The notes: a model not told the origin generated them from the letters alone. 64,000 nt of DNA from Actinostola sp. cb2023 (GCA_033675265.1 JAUJYZ010000622.1:1-64000); one strand, 5' to 3'. Positions 11,098 through 23,049 are shown, counted from the first letter of the stretch. A program made the numbers and translations.

Positions 11098-13146
11098 TGG
11101 CCATTACAAAAAAAGAGCAGGGGACTGGAAACGAGTTTATTATAATTAATGTAATTACGAAATTAAGTTTATGACATGAAACAACATGTTGAAATTATCA
11201 TATGTGCAATGTTTGATGTGATTTGAGTGAATTCTGTCGGAATTATAAACTTTTGAAATTTTGAAATTTTACAGTGAATTATGGTTTGGGACGATGGTCA
11301 GTTGCTAAGGAAACTGCTCCCAATCACATTGCGTCATCACGTGATGACGCGAAGCCAAGCATCAGCGCTTGTAGCTTTGGAATACATAGAATGACTTATG
11401 TATCCCCTCCCTGATAATAAAGCTCTTTCCCTGGCCTCCCATGTGTGGTATATTTTGAAAAGGGGTCTTCTTTAACAGAAGTGACGATCGGGAGGCTCAG
11501 AAAAGCTATTGCTTTCTCGAAAACTCAAGTTCAGTGGAGGTACTATTTACGGTAGTTGGGGGTTTAACTAAAGCTGAGAGTGATCCAAGCATTCGTTTTA
11601 GGTGTGGAAATTAGCACAAGATAGAAATAAAAGAGTTGAATTCGGAAATTTTCACTTCAGTTGCAATTCGTTTGAGAACAAGCCCAAAATATCGATTTTC
11701 CCCTCTCCCCATGCAATTTATATTCGTAATTGTCTGGCAACCCCCTGAAACCTAGGCATTCCGAATTCGAAACACACTTTAGCATCTTTAGCATCATGGC
11801 GTCCAATTCGAGTGAACAGGCGAGCACAACAAGGTAAGAAAACAATGTTTAAACCCCTATTTTGATCAGCACTTGATTACTTAAGACGCCATATTGGTTC
11901 TTGAATGTCACGCGTTTCTTCAACTTGAATGAATTTCTCCATAGACTTAGTTATTTTCCAATTTTAGAGAGATCCGTCTATGTAAGAAAAGTCGTAAATG
12001 CGGTAAGGACGACAGTCATAGTGCTAGGTGTGATTCTAAACGGGAGCGGACGAACAGATTTTGGGAGCATTCAAGCTTCAAGGCATCCCTCAAGTACTCA
12101 ATAAAATGAAGCGTGACTTCAATGATCAAAATGAAAAATATCAGACTGCTATAGCCGCCGAGCCCGTTTAAATTAAATGATAAAGAAGAAGAGCTAATAG
12201 AAAGAGAACGAGAATCAAAGGAAGAAATATCTCGCATGGAAAGTATGAAGGATGAATATGCAGTGAGGATAGATCTTTAATTATTTTCAATTTAGTGTGA
12301 TCAGCTCCATGACAAATCTGACCCAATAGTGATTAAATAACAGATGATTATTAAACTGGAACTAGTATTTTATTATTTTGGAAAGAAAAGTATTCTTCAT
12401 AATAATTCGAAGCGTATAAATCGCATTTAAATGGCTTGGATCAGGGGTTCGGAATAGTAAATAGTGCAGAATTTTAAAGATGGAATATGATATAATTTGA
12501 TATACTGAAAGTCTTATTTATTCATTTCCCAGCACAAACTTTGGAGGAGACAAAAGGTCATCAGGAATCTCCAAAAGAAAACTGTCAACCAGCGGAATAG
12601 CAAGTTCAAGCTTGTTGCCATAAATCTCTTCTAGCCCACTGTTCATGTTCCCCATGCCCGTAGTTTGGTCGGCGTTTAGCTCGCCTGACTGCATTGATCC
12701 ATTCTCGCTCAAATGAAAACTTCATTTCGACTTCGTTTCCGGCTTCGTTTACGTTCCAAAACTTTCGTTCCCTCTCTGTTTCCCTGCTTGTCCTTTCAAA
12801 TCCAATATTACTTTCCTCAAGTCACCCGCTATTTTTGTTGTATAATATACGACAATGGTAATTACCGCTGACGAAACTGAGCCCGCACAAACGGGAGCAT
12901 ATTCCTTAGCAACCGACCATCGCGACGTAGCTAGACAACGCAAAAAAAATCAGAGTTTGTATGGGAAAATAGACATCTTTGATGCCCTCTAGCATCGTCA
13001 ATATTAAGCCAAAGTTCACCAAACTTTCCAGACTAGCTAAGTTTGATCTGCTCTGTCAGAAAATGATGCCCATTTTTGCTAGTTTCTTATTGAATTAGTT
13101 TTACGGACTTGGTCCCAGTCCCCTGCTCTTGTAATGGCCAATTGGG
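11098..13146. mobile_element. 2-kb TIR element with decayed internal reading frames
   Basis: The left end (GGCCATTACA, then GAGCAGGGGACTGG at about 11098-11128) is mirrored at the right (CCAGTCCCCTGCTC, then TGTAATGGCC at about 13112-13142). A second inner inverted pair (GATGGTCAGTTGCTAAGGAA at about 11293; the reverse near 12900-12925) extends the symmetry. Internally, 11960-12110 and 12170-12280 keep short coding-like stretches (a Cys/Lys-rich block and a Glu/Arg coiled-coil-like block) with no intact gene. A diverged single end of the same type occurs at 35735-35800. Confidence 0.7.
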
Positions 13147-13599
13147 TGGTAATGAGCATATGTGTATGGTATCAACATAAGAAATAATCTAGAGTTTCGA
13201 TATTGATTATAGATTACTAGATACATATCTAGTTACGTGGCCCCGACTTCAGCCGTGGCCATAACTAGAATGCTCTCTCCTGATTGGCAGAAGTACACAT
13301 ATTTTGAAATTGGCTTTGTTTTCGTTTGAATTTTGATTGGCTCTCGTAGTCTAAGTGGTCCCGGTTACAGTAGCTAGTCGCACTGTAAGGTCCACTGGTC
13401 AAAAGTCGAACTTTGCATGAGCCGTACGCAATTAAAACAAAGGATAATCAAGCGGTGTTCTTTGATATTGTTAGGTTCGGCTCATGTGAGCCCTGGGTCT
13501 AAGTTATCTAGCGTCACTGTGTTTGTAGGGTTTTCTGTGCAATAAAGATAATGAAGACTCTCGTGGCATTTCTTTTTATTCTGCTAAACCGACCGTAGC

Positions 13600-13930
13600 T
13601 TAAGATGGTTGTTTAACGGCCCCCAAGTTTATTAGCCATTATTCCGACGTGTCTGGGGGCCGTTAACTAACGGCCCCAAGTTTTTTCTGCAATTATTCCG
13701 ATGTGTCTGGGGGCCGTTAACTAACGGCCCCAAGTTTTTCTGCAATTATTCCGATGTGTTTGGGGGCCGTTAACTAACGGCCCCAAGTTTTTCCTGCAAT
13801 TATTCCGATGTGTTAGGGGGCCGTTAACTAACGGCCCCAAGTTATTCCTGCAATTATTCCGATGTGTTAGGGGGCCGTTAACTAACGGCCCCAAGTTTTT
13901 CCTGCAATTATTCCAATGTGTTTGGGGGCT
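13600..13930. repeat. tandem array of about 62-bp palindromic units
   Basis: About five to six copies of a unit reading CCCCAAGTTTTTCCTGCAAT, then TATTCCGATGTGTTTGGGGG and CCGTTAACTAACGG. At each junction GGGGCCGTTA-type sequence forms a near-perfect inverted repeat, so each unit can extrude a hairpin. Nothing supported as a gene lies in 13147-13600. Confidence 0.9.
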
Positions 13931-14097
13931 TTCAAGTTTAATAAATTTGGAAAAAAGATACGCATCAAAGGTAAAGCTATTATTAACGTCCGTACTGAGC
14001 CCCTTTCGAAACTGGTACGTCTCCCAGGAGGTGGACGGTGCGCGGCTTTTACCCCCTCCCTCCATCAGTGCGCTGTACTGAGCTATACGGATCACAG

Positions 14098-14410
14098 GCA
14101 GCCCAACCATTACTAAATGCGCGCGCAATACGTATTATGTTGGGTTCCCTGTGTGCGTCCCGCAAGACGCGCCCAATGTACATAGTATAATTCATAGTAT
14201 ATGCACATGTACGGGCGCGTCCTGCGGGACACACACAGGGAGCCCAACATTGTACATTTCTATGCACAGGGAACCCAACAATACGTATCGCACACGCGCG
14301 CTCTACCACAGGGAACCCATAAAAAAAGACGCGAGCATGCAAATATATTTTTATTTATTATAATTAGTAGCCTCAAAAGCAATGGTTGGGCTGCCTGTGC
14401 ACGGATTAGA
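14098..14410. mobile_element. nested foldback elements with CACAGGGAACCCAA-type ends
   Basis: GGCAGCCCAACCATT (14098) is mirrored by AATGGTTGGGCTGCC (about 14383). Inside, TTGGGTTCCCTGTGTGCGTC and GGGACACACACAGGGAGCCC form a second hairpin around 14140-14250, and more CACAGGGAACCCA copies follow at 14265 and 14310. No coding sequence. The same end motif recurs across the window. Confidence 0.75.
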
Positions 14411-15051
14411 GGGAATTAAGTCGAAACAAGGATGTGAGGTCATGAAGAATCGAACCGGGCACCTCTCGCTTTTTACTCAATTGTGTCTTCTTGAAAACAG
14501 CAGTCAAGAGAATGTACATAAAAGCCGTGTTGGGCTACCTGTGCAATACAGCCTCTGGTTGCAAGGAAGGATGATTAGCCCCCACATTAAAATAAAGAAA
14601 TTAAGAACTCATTGGAGGTTTTATTAGCCTTCGTCCCTCCTCTCCTCCCCAATCCCCCTCCCAGACCGCCAAGCTACGCAGGCTAAGGTTTTATGGAATC
14701 TTTTTCGACGTCAAATTCTGACGCGAGTGGCCGTCAAACAGTCAATTTTCTTGCTCAAAACCTCGATTTTCGATCGATAAACACACTCGCCGACACTTCA
14801 GAATTTAAACTTAAAACGAGAGCCGGATAGATAGATAAATTGTTTATTAAAAAGATACATTGCAGAGTTAGAGAACGTCGTGTTAGATGTGAATAACGAG
14901 TCTGTGATAAAATGTGAGGAATTCGTAGCGAAGTCATTGAAAAATAAGCGTTTTGCCTCAATCAAGGAGTTTTAATGTGGAAATGGGTGTTAATGGTAAA
15001 CGGGGTTCCTGTGGTTTAGGGAGTAAGAGGAGGACTAAGTCGAGGGAGAAA

Positions 15052-15116
15052 TCCTACACAGGAAACCCAAATATCGAAAATTCCTATCTTGCTCGGATAC
15101 TGGGTTTCCTGTGTTA
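15052..15116. repeat. single hairpin unit flanking the LTR element
   Basis: ACACAGGAAACCCA ... TGGGTTTCCTGTGT forms a hairpin of the same kind as the array at 23050-23690, and lies directly left of the LTR retrotransposon. It shows that the retroelement inserted next to or within such units. Confidence 0.75.
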
Positions 15117-15125
15117 GAGAGTATG

Positions 15126-15245
15126 TGTCGTGTCTTTCGCGCCAAAAGTTGATTATGCAAATTATGTAAAATTATGTAAAGGTGAAGCCCAGTGAGTTGG
15201 CGGCGTTTACCACGAAATTTTAAGTTATAAAAGTTAGTACTCACA
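15126..15245 (+). repeat. 5' LTR (120 bp)
   Basis: Starts TGTCGTGTCTTTCGCGCC and ends GTTAGTACTCACA. Contains an octamer-like ATGCAAAT and a TATAAAA near its 3' part. The upstream 5 bp GTATG repeats after the 3' LTR. It is short for the family. I see no obvious primer-binding site immediately after it. Confidence 0.92.
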
Positions 15246-15451
15246 TTTCCTTAAAATTTCCGTGTAATAACAAGTTTATACGCCTGGATTGGAGTCAAGA
15301 AATGTTCGCAAGCAAGAATTTGTGTTGTTTGGACAGGATATTGTCGTTCTTGAAGCATAAAGATCAAGTTTTCGTCGAGCGAAGGTACATCGTGTCATGT
15401 TAGACTTCGTGTCGCGTTGATTGCTACGATGTCGAATCGGTCGACGATTCA

Positions 15452-16147
15452 GTGATTTCTGAGAGAATCGTAGCTTTAAAGAGGACCAAATCTGGTCACC
15501 TTGGTGAGATTACCAAGATTTATCGACGACTTGAGGAATATCTCAAGGATTATACGTTCTTTATCGATGTTCAAAGCGAAAGGGAACGCTTGGAGACACA
15601 ATGGTCTCGTTACACACGTGCAGTATATGGTGAATTTATTGAGCTTTTAACCGACCAAAACGAAAGGATGACAGAAGCTAATAGTCATGAAGAGTATGTT
15701 AAAGCTTATTGTGAATGTCTTAAATCAATTGAACAGTATATTTATCATCATGTTGGAGAAGACAATGAAGTAAATATTTCAGTGCACGCACTCTCAGGAA
15801 TGCGAAGTATGCATATGTTAAATCAACCAGACGACGATGCTCGTAGCGTAGTGTCTACACGTTCTAGAAAGTCTATGAGCTCTAGCGTTTCCAAATCTAG
15901 TTCAACTGCTAGAGAAAATGCCAAGTTAAAGAGAATTTTATCTGAAAAGAGATTACAGCAATTGAAAAGATCTAAAGAAAGGAAACTAAAGGAAGAACAA
16001 TTAAAGCTAGACAACGAGATTGCGGAAGCTGAAGACGTAGCAGAATTAGCTCAGACGAGAGACCAGTTTTATGAGGAGTATGACAGTGATGAAAAGGACC
16101 CTGTTGTAGATATAAAATGTTATTCAACACAAGCAAGTGGTCGTTGA
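15452..16147 (+). pseudogene. gag: gag N-terminal segment
   Basis: Open frame from about 15452, rich in charged helical sequence, including long Lys/Glu coiled-coil-like stretches near its end (KRILSEKRLQQLKRSKERKL), as in BEL/Pao gag. The frame is lost near 16130, where the next frame continues the protein; the overlap of the two frames is about 10 nt. First ATG/TTG not certain. Confidence 0.7.
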
Positions 16148-17060
16148 TAACTGCGGTTCTATTGAGCCTAAAGGTGTTAATACGTGTAAGGAACAGCTAC
16201 CCAAGGAACAAGATGTTCATTCTAACGATACGCCTACGTGTGTACAAAATTCATCTGCACAAATGCAAGTTACAAATAACCCGCCATCCGAGAAGATACC
16301 ATTATCTACCTCAACACCAGCCCAGCAAGCTATGCCAAGGCCATATATTGCAGAATCTAGTCTAAATGTTAATGCTACTACATATTCCCCAGTTTGGACG
16401 ACCAACGAACCCAACAAGGCATCGCCCTTTAGCACTACTGAAAACATGATGGACAGAATTACGTCAGGAATAGATTCTATAGTCACTCGATCCAGTCTTC
16501 CACCCTTGGACGTTGTGAAGTTTGATGGCAACCCTCATGAATTCTTCAGATTCAAGGCACGGTTCCATGAAATGGTTGATTCTCAGAATATCTCTGAAGT
16601 GCAAAAGATGTCGCGACTGTTGCAATTCCTCGATGGACAAGCACACAACGCAGTAAGTGGATTCGAAGGAGTGCCTGGCGGATTGAGAAGTGCATTGGAA
16701 TTGTTGGAACGACGTTTTGGACAGCCACACATAGTAGCAAAGTCGTGTGTTGATACATTGGTGGATGGACCCAACATATCAAGTAATGATAGAATAGCGC
16801 TGCAAGGACTTGCGGATCGCTCAAGAACCTTGTACGAGACTTTAAAGGCAATGAACGCACTGTCAGAAATGAACATGTCAAACTTAGCTAAATTGACAAG
16901 CAGATTACCCATACGACTACAGATGAAGTGGAGAGACGAAGCTCAACGTATTAGAGCGAGAGGACGGCCTCCCAATCTAAAGGACATAGTCGAGTTCGTA
17001 GAGAAGCAGGCTGATGCAGCAAGTGACCCGGTCTTTGGGAAAATTGGCGAATCGTACAAA
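16137..17060 (+). pseudogene. gag: gag, DUF1759-like capsid segment
   Basis: Contains LPPLDVVKFDGNPHEFFRFK and RLLQFLDGQA, the usual start of the DUF1759 retroelement gag region, then LLERRFGQPH and a helical C-terminal part ending in ADAASDPVFGKIGE. Its continuation (zinc knuckles) appears only at about 18454, after the insert. The reading frame ends within the insert at about 17108. Confidence 0.8.
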
Positions 17061-18460
17061 GGATTACAGAAACCGCCATTTACATGGCGAGCCGCACTGC
17101 TTAGCTAAGGCGTTTCCACCGCTAAAAAGTTGGTGGAAATCTCGGCAGGGAATCACGGTTTCTATTGTACTCGCAGCCTGATCCAATTATCACTTTCCTA
17201 GCGGCTTGTTATAATGAACATGTCTATAACTCATCACAGAGCATTCGCATTTCTCGTTATAATAAATTATTACGAAACCGAATTCCGTTGTTCAAAAACA
17301 AAAAATATATTGTTGTCGACTTATGAAATCGACAAGAAAACAGCGATTGATTTGATTTTGCTTTGCTGAATTTTCTTAATTAGTATTATCTTTATCAAAT
17401 TTAAAAGCGAAAGTCATCCGAAATTCTGGCTAAATTCTCTTTACACTCACTGAGCAAAGGCGACACACCCGATTGCTCGTTCTTATCAGGCGATACACCC
17501 GGGATAAGAACACGTAAAGTAAAGAGAAGAAACCGGGCTTTTGTTGTCATTTCATACTTTGGTTAGATTTGTGAAAGAACCGCTCCTCAGTAGAGCTGCA
17601 AGGTACCGGGCGCTGCTTTTGGAAATACACTTACTTAGATCCTGTAGAGCAGTTACAACTGTGGACAACGATATAATTCTAAGCTCATAATTCTGATTGC
17701 GTAGTATTTATATGACTATAGGTTTTCTATTAACTAGAATGCCATATTCTGACATAATCCTTACTTAATTATTGAGAAATTAGCTGTTGTCTTTTCAGTT
17801 AAATTGGAAATATGTCGATTTTTCTCACTATATATTAGATATCGATGTCTATAAAGTGACGGACTTATGCGTCTTCTGAACTTAAGTTTGCTGATGTTCA
17901 CAGTCTTCGACTGAATCACAGACCATCGACCGGCAGGGGTCCTGCATGTAATAAATAAACACAACTTCTAGCTGTTAAAATTAAAGCAAATCGAGACTTC
18001 CCAAGGCAGGAAGCATCCAGATAATACAACAAACTCTATACTCACGGCGATACAGTTCTTGCGGGCCAAGTTTCTCTGCTGCTTCCAGGACAAAATAGAA
18101 GCCATTTCTTCCCGCCAAATTATATATCAATTCTTTCGTGTCAAAATGCAATTTCAAATCACATTGGGTACCAACAAAGATAGCTTGAACATGGAATATC
18201 TCTATTTGGGCAAAATCAACCAATATCGTGCAGAAATAAACCATAAATGGCAGATTTTAGAGAGCGATATGTTGTCGTGTAGAGAAAGCGCGGGAATGTG
18301 ATTGAGAAAGACTCATGACCGATGCTCAGCATGCATTATACGATAATGCATTATCGTAGCTGTTGATAGCTACCTTTACTTAATCCTGTTGAATTAATCC
18401 TAGCAACTGTCGATCAACTATAATTGCCTTAAATTCTGTGCGGCTCGTCATGACCAGGTC
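17060..18460. mobile_element. about 1.4-kb insert within the gag-pol reading frame
   Basis: BEL/Pao coding sequence stops at about 17060 and resumes at about 18454. Near the borders, ATGGCGAGCCGCAC (about 17082) and GTGCGGCTCGTCAT (about 18439) form imperfect terminal inverted repeats. GATTACA occurs just outside both ends (about 17062 and 18464) and may be a target duplication, but the exact boundaries are not settled. The insert is AT-rich and has no transposase that I recognise. Confidence 0.55.
17916..18244 (-). CDS. possible two-exon minus-strand gene inside the insert
   Basis: ATG at 18242-18244 opens a 66-residue stretch that ends at a good donor (GTGAGTATAG after 18046). It has mixed composition, including DTKELIYNLAGRNGFYFVLE. 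A second exon could start at 17941 (after TTACATGCAG) and stop at 17916, giving a protein of roughly 74 aa. No family is recognised. If real it would be cargo carried into the retroelement, but this rests only on splice signals and composition. Confidence 0.25.
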
Positions 18461-20628
18461 GACGATTACAATCATCCAGTGTATCGCCTGCAGTGAGCGG
18501 AGCAAGGGTGACAACGTTAGCAACCCAAGTCGAATCTCAAAACCAGCAAACCTCATCAGTAGAGTGCAAGAGCGTCACCTTTTCAGAATCAAATTCTAAA
18601 TGCTTCAGCTGTGAATCCTCGCATAAGATCGAAGATTGTTCTGACTTTGCCAGCAAGTCTGTCCGACAAAGAAGTATCCTCGTGCGACAAAAGGGACTGT
18701 GCTGGAACTGCTTAAGAAAGGGACATTTTGTCGCGCAATGTAAATCAAAGTTTCGGTGCAAGACGTGTCAGCAGCTGCACCATTCATTACTACACAAGTC
18801 AGTAGAGGATAAAGATTCAATCTCGTCTAACGACCCTACGTTTAATGTGAGTGTAGTAACTATGCCAGATGTTGATGTGGAGTCAGCGAGCTACGCTAGT
18901 TATTCTACAAAGGGAAGGATCGCCCTGCAAGTCGTACCAATTCAAGTCCTTAGCAATAATGGACATTCTATTAGTACTTACGCTTTACTGGACACTGGAA
19001 GTGAAGAAACATTCATTTCAAAGAACATTACAGATAAACTAGGAATACAGATCAACGATTATGATGAATTAGCTGTTTGTACGCTTTCCGGAGAATCAAC
19101 GGTGAAGGTTGGCCGTACGGATCTGGACGTAAAGGCAGTTGACAGCCAGCACAATGATGTTGTGCAGATCAAGGACGTTAAGGTAGTAGAGAACCTTAAT
19201 ATTAACACTACAAGACCGAAGGACTTGTCGAAATGGTCCCATTTAAAGGACATTGTAATACCCGAAGTAGATGAGAAGCAAGTGTTGATGCTCATTGGCG
19301 CGAACGTACCTGAAGCTCAGGTTCACGTTGAGCACCGCGTCGGAAGAGCGGGAGAACCATATGCTGTTCGTACGGTACTGGGATGGGCGGTGCTCGGACC
19401 AGTAGATAGTACAAACTCTTGTCAATCGTCGAAGGTCAACGTGAAGTACGGAAGTGAATTAAGCGACCAACAAATGAGTCAGTTCCTTAGACTTGAGGAT
19501 GTTGATGTCAACAAGAGCTCAAAGCGAGCAATGTCAGTCGAAGACCAGGAGTCAATGAAACAAATGGAGAGTTCAGTTCGTAAAGTAGATGGACACTACG
19601 AAGTAGGAATGCTGTGGAAGAGCACAGAACCATGGTTACCTGACAACCGGCAGATGGCCGAAGCAAGACTACAGTCACTCAAGAGAAAGCTGGAACGCAA
19701 TGAACACTTACATCGAAAGTACAGAGACTTTATGAACAATCTAGTAGCTAAAGGCTATGCAAGGAAACTGACCGCTGAAGAGGCGGGTAAACCAAGCAAG
19801 AAAACATGGTACTTACCACACCATGCAGTGTTTCATCCACAAAAGAAGGATAAAGTTCGTGTCGTGTTTGACGCAGCTGCCCTGTACAATGGCGTCTCCC
19901 TAAATAACCAACTAAATCAAGGTCCTGATTTGTCGAACAGTCTTCTCGGCATACTTCTCAGGTTCCGAGAAGAACCCATCGCGCTCGTCGCTGATATAGA
20001 AGGGATGTTTAATCAGGTTAAGGTTCCTCCAGAAGACAGTGAGGCACTGCGGTTCCTTTGGTGGGAATCGGGCCTAGAAGAACAACCATCAGAGTTTCAG
20101 ATGACTACGCACATTTTTGGTGCTACTGACTCGCCGAGTTGTGCCAACTACTGCCTAAAAAGAGCTGCGGAAGACAACAAAGAAAGATACAGTGAAACAG
20201 TCGTGAATACAGTCAAGAATGACTTTTACGTCGATGATTTAGTCAAGTCTGTTAAAACTGAAGAAGCAGCAAAGTCTTTGGCAATCGAGATAACAACGCT
20301 ACTTGGAGAGTCTGGCTTTAGATTAACAAAATGGATGAGCAATAGTCGAGAGGTGCTTGCAGCGATACCGGAAGGGGAACGAGCCAAACCGACGCTCGAT
20401 CTTGATCTTGATAATCTCCCAATACAGAGAACACTCGGCGTCCAATGGGACGTAGAGAAGGACGCGTTCCTATTCATGATCAACGAGCCCAACAAACCAC
20501 CAACAAAGCGCGGAATTCTCTCGGCCGTGAGCTCATTGTATGATCCTATTGGATTTGTTAGTCCAGTGCTATTGGAAGCGAAGAAAATACTGCAAAGGCT
20601 TTGGAAGTTGAACCCTGGGTTGGGATGA
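18454..20628 (+). pseudogene. pol: pol: zinc knuckles, aspartic protease and reverse transcriptase
   Basis: Cys-rich region CFSCESSHKIEDC and LCWNCLRKGHFVAQC (about 18601-18750), then HH-LLH. The retropepsin motif ALLDTGSEETFIS lies at about 18984-19020. Reverse transcriptase blocks: RVVFDAAA (about 19858), ALVADIEGMFNQVKV (about 19984) and YVDDLV (about 20228). The frame stops at 20626-20628; matching sequence continues in another frame, consistent with a single extra base in the CCC around 20613-20615. Family BEL/Pao is supported by the protease/RT signatures and the gag type. Confidence 0.9.
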
Positions 20629-21412
20629 TCCCATTCCAGAGGAGCTACAACATCACTGGAATAAATGGAAACGAGAATTGACGAGCTTGTCGCATGTCCA
20701 AATCCCTAGAGTCTACCTGGTGAATGAAACGGATATCATTGACGTATCTCTTCACCTGTTCGCAGATGCTTCTGAAGACGGCTATGGCATGTGCGCCTAC
20801 CTTAGATTCGTCCAAGCAAATGGACTGATTCACTGTTCGTTTGTAATTGGAAGATCGAGGAGTTCTCCAGTGAGGCCTATATCAATACCCAGGCTTGAGC
20901 TACAAGCTGCAACCTTGTCTGTCAAAATATACAGAGTCTTGATGGACGAGCTTACATGTAAGATAAGTAGATCAATCTTCTGGACTGATTCCCAGACAGC
21001 ATTACAGTATATTAACAACGTGACGAAAAGATTCCAAGCTTACGTTGCAAATCGCGTAGCAGAAATCCGTGAAGTTACCACCCCAGACCAGTGGAGGCAT
21101 TGTCCTGGGCGCCTCAATCCCGCTGATGATGCTTCACGTGGGTTGAGCCCTCAAAAGCTGTCAAACGAGCACCGTTGGTGGAAGGGACCACAATTCTTGT
21201 GGGAACCAGAAGATACCTGGCCTGATGTAAAGGTAGAAGAAATCTCTGACGCTGATCCCGAAGTGCGGAGCGAAGCAAGAATCCATCAAGTTGGCGTCAA
21301 TGCTTCAGACAGCAAACAAGCGATGAGAGCTTATAGAGAGCTGCAGCTCGTGGTCTACATTGCAAAGACGCGTTGCTTGGTTGGTACGATTTTGTCGTTG
21401 GATCATCAGTAG
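20629..21412 (+). pseudogene. pol: pol: RNase H segment
   Basis: LHLFADASEDGYGMCAYL is the RNase H start (about 20752), followed by IPRLELQAA and FWTDSQTALQYI (about 20980), carrying the acidic residues of the fold. It leads toward the integrase but leaves frame near 21359, where a one-base indel is the simplest explanation. Upstream it continues the reverse transcriptase from the shifted frame. Confidence 0.85.
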
Positions 21413-22796
21413 AAGAACTGCCAGTCATACAGGCCCACTAACACTTGAAGATTTGAATAACGCAACTCATGTTATCGTTCGAAGCGTCCAAAGGGACTGT
21501 TTCTCTCAAGAACTGTCAGAAGTTCGAAGCAAAGGAGAAGTTAGGAAAATAAGCGTTACGGCTGATCTGAGGCCAGTTGAAATGGATGGTATACTTCGCG
21601 TAGGAGGCCGATTACAGAAAGCTGTTGAACTGTCATTGGACGAAAAACACCCAATGATTTTGCCTAAGAAACACCATCTAAGTGAATTAATTGTTCGACA
21701 CTATCACGAAGCCACCGCCCATGGTGGTAGAGAGCAAACCCTGTGTGAACTGAGACAACGGTTTTGGATCATAACAGGAAGAAGTCTTGTAAAAACCACA
21801 GTGAGAAGATGCTTTAAATGCCGTCGAATGAATGCACGCCCATTACAGCAGGTTATGGCACCTCTTCCAAAGGCGAGGCTTGAAGCCTATCAACCGCCAT
21901 TTACCTATACTGGTGTCGACCTATTTGGTCCACTTGTAGTTAAGTGGGGCCGCGGAACAGCAAAAAGATGGGGATGTTTATTTACGTGCTTTACGACTCG
22001 AGCAGTGTACCTCGAGGTGGTGCCATCGTTGGAGACGGATGACTTCATCATGATCCTTCGTCAATTTGTTAGTAGAAGAGGACCTCCAAAGGAAATCTGG
22101 TCAGACAGAGGAACTAACTTTGTGGGGGCCAACAGAGAATTGAAAGAATCCATCGCGCAGTGGAATGAAGCGAATATTGAGAGACAACTTCAACAGAAGG
22201 GCATTAAATGGATCTTACAGCCACCGGCGTCACCCCATATGTCTGGCGTATGGGAAAGACTTGTCCAGATTACAAAAAAGCACATCAAAGCTGTTGTTGG
22301 GGACGGTCTGTTGAACGATCTTGAATTAAGAACACTGTTGGCTGAAGTAGAGTTTATAGTCAATAACAGGCCTATTACTGCTGTATCAGATGATCCCACA
22401 GATTTCACAGCCCTGACACCAAACCACTTCCTTCTACAAAGATCCACTCAACTTCCACCCGGAGTTTTCGTAGAAGAGGATAAGTTCTCGAGGAGAAGAT
22501 GGAGGAAGGTACAATACCTTGTAAGCCATTATTGGCAACGATGGATCAAAGAATATCTGCCTAACTTACAAAGAAGACCTAAGTGGCTTACAACAAAGAG
22601 AAACGTACAACCTGATGACCTGGTTCTGGTGGCAGAAGACAACGTTTCGCGAAACAAATGGCCTTTGGCCAGAGTCACTGAAGTCTTCGCGGGACAAGAT
22701 GGGAAAGTGCGCTCAGCCAATGTGAAAACAGCAACCGGAAACTTTCATCGTCCAATCGCCAAGCTCTGCCTTTTGGAGGAAGCAGATGCAAAGTAA
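21360..22796 (+). pseudogene. pol: pol: integrase
   Basis: An HHCC zinc domain (HYHEATAHGG, then CFKCRRMNA at about 21810) is followed by the DDE core: TYTGVDLFGPL (first D, about 21916), WSDRGTNFVG (second D, about 22100) and SPHMSGVWERLV (E, about 22250). The C-terminal part (DLVLVAEDNVSRNKWPLARV) matches the usual small barrel of retroelement integrases. Stop at 22794-22796, then about 128 nt to the 3' LTR. This segment alone is open throughout. Confidence 0.92.
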
Positions 22797-22924
22797 AGAT
22801 AAAGAAACCAAAGAGACACAATTCAAAGGAACATTGACTTTAATGTTATTGTTGAGTTGAAAGACACTTAGTTTAATGACAAACGTGCTGTCAGTAGATG
22901 TCCAGCCCATTTGTGGGGCCGCTA

Positions 22925-23044
22925 TGTCGTGTCTTTCGCGCCAAAAGTTGATTATGCAAATTATGTAAAATTATGTAAAGGTGAAGCCCAGTGAGTTGGC
23001 GGCGTTTACCACGAAATTTTAAGTTATAAAAGTTAGTACTCACA
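22925..23044 (+). repeat. 3' LTR (120 bp)
   Basis: Matches the 5' LTR at every position I compared. Preceded by a short purine/G-rich stretch (TTTGTGGGGCCGC), a weak polypurine tract. Followed by the target duplicate GTATG. Confidence 0.92.
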
Positions 23045-23049
23045 GTATG

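Larger units (their letters stand above)
15126..23044 (+). mobile_element. BEL/Pao-type LTR retrotransposon
   Basis: A 7.9-kb element bounded by two 120-bp LTRs (15126-15245 and 22925-23044) that appear identical and run TG...CA. It is flanked by the 5-bp direct repeat GTATG (15121-15125 and 23045-23049). Internal order is gag (DUF1759-like), Cys-rich knuckles, aspartic protease, reverse transcriptase, RNase H and integrase, typical of BEL/Pao. It is disrupted by changes of frame near 16130, 20614 and 21359 and by an insert of roughly 1.4 kb at about 17060-18460, so this copy is defective. Confidence 0.93.
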
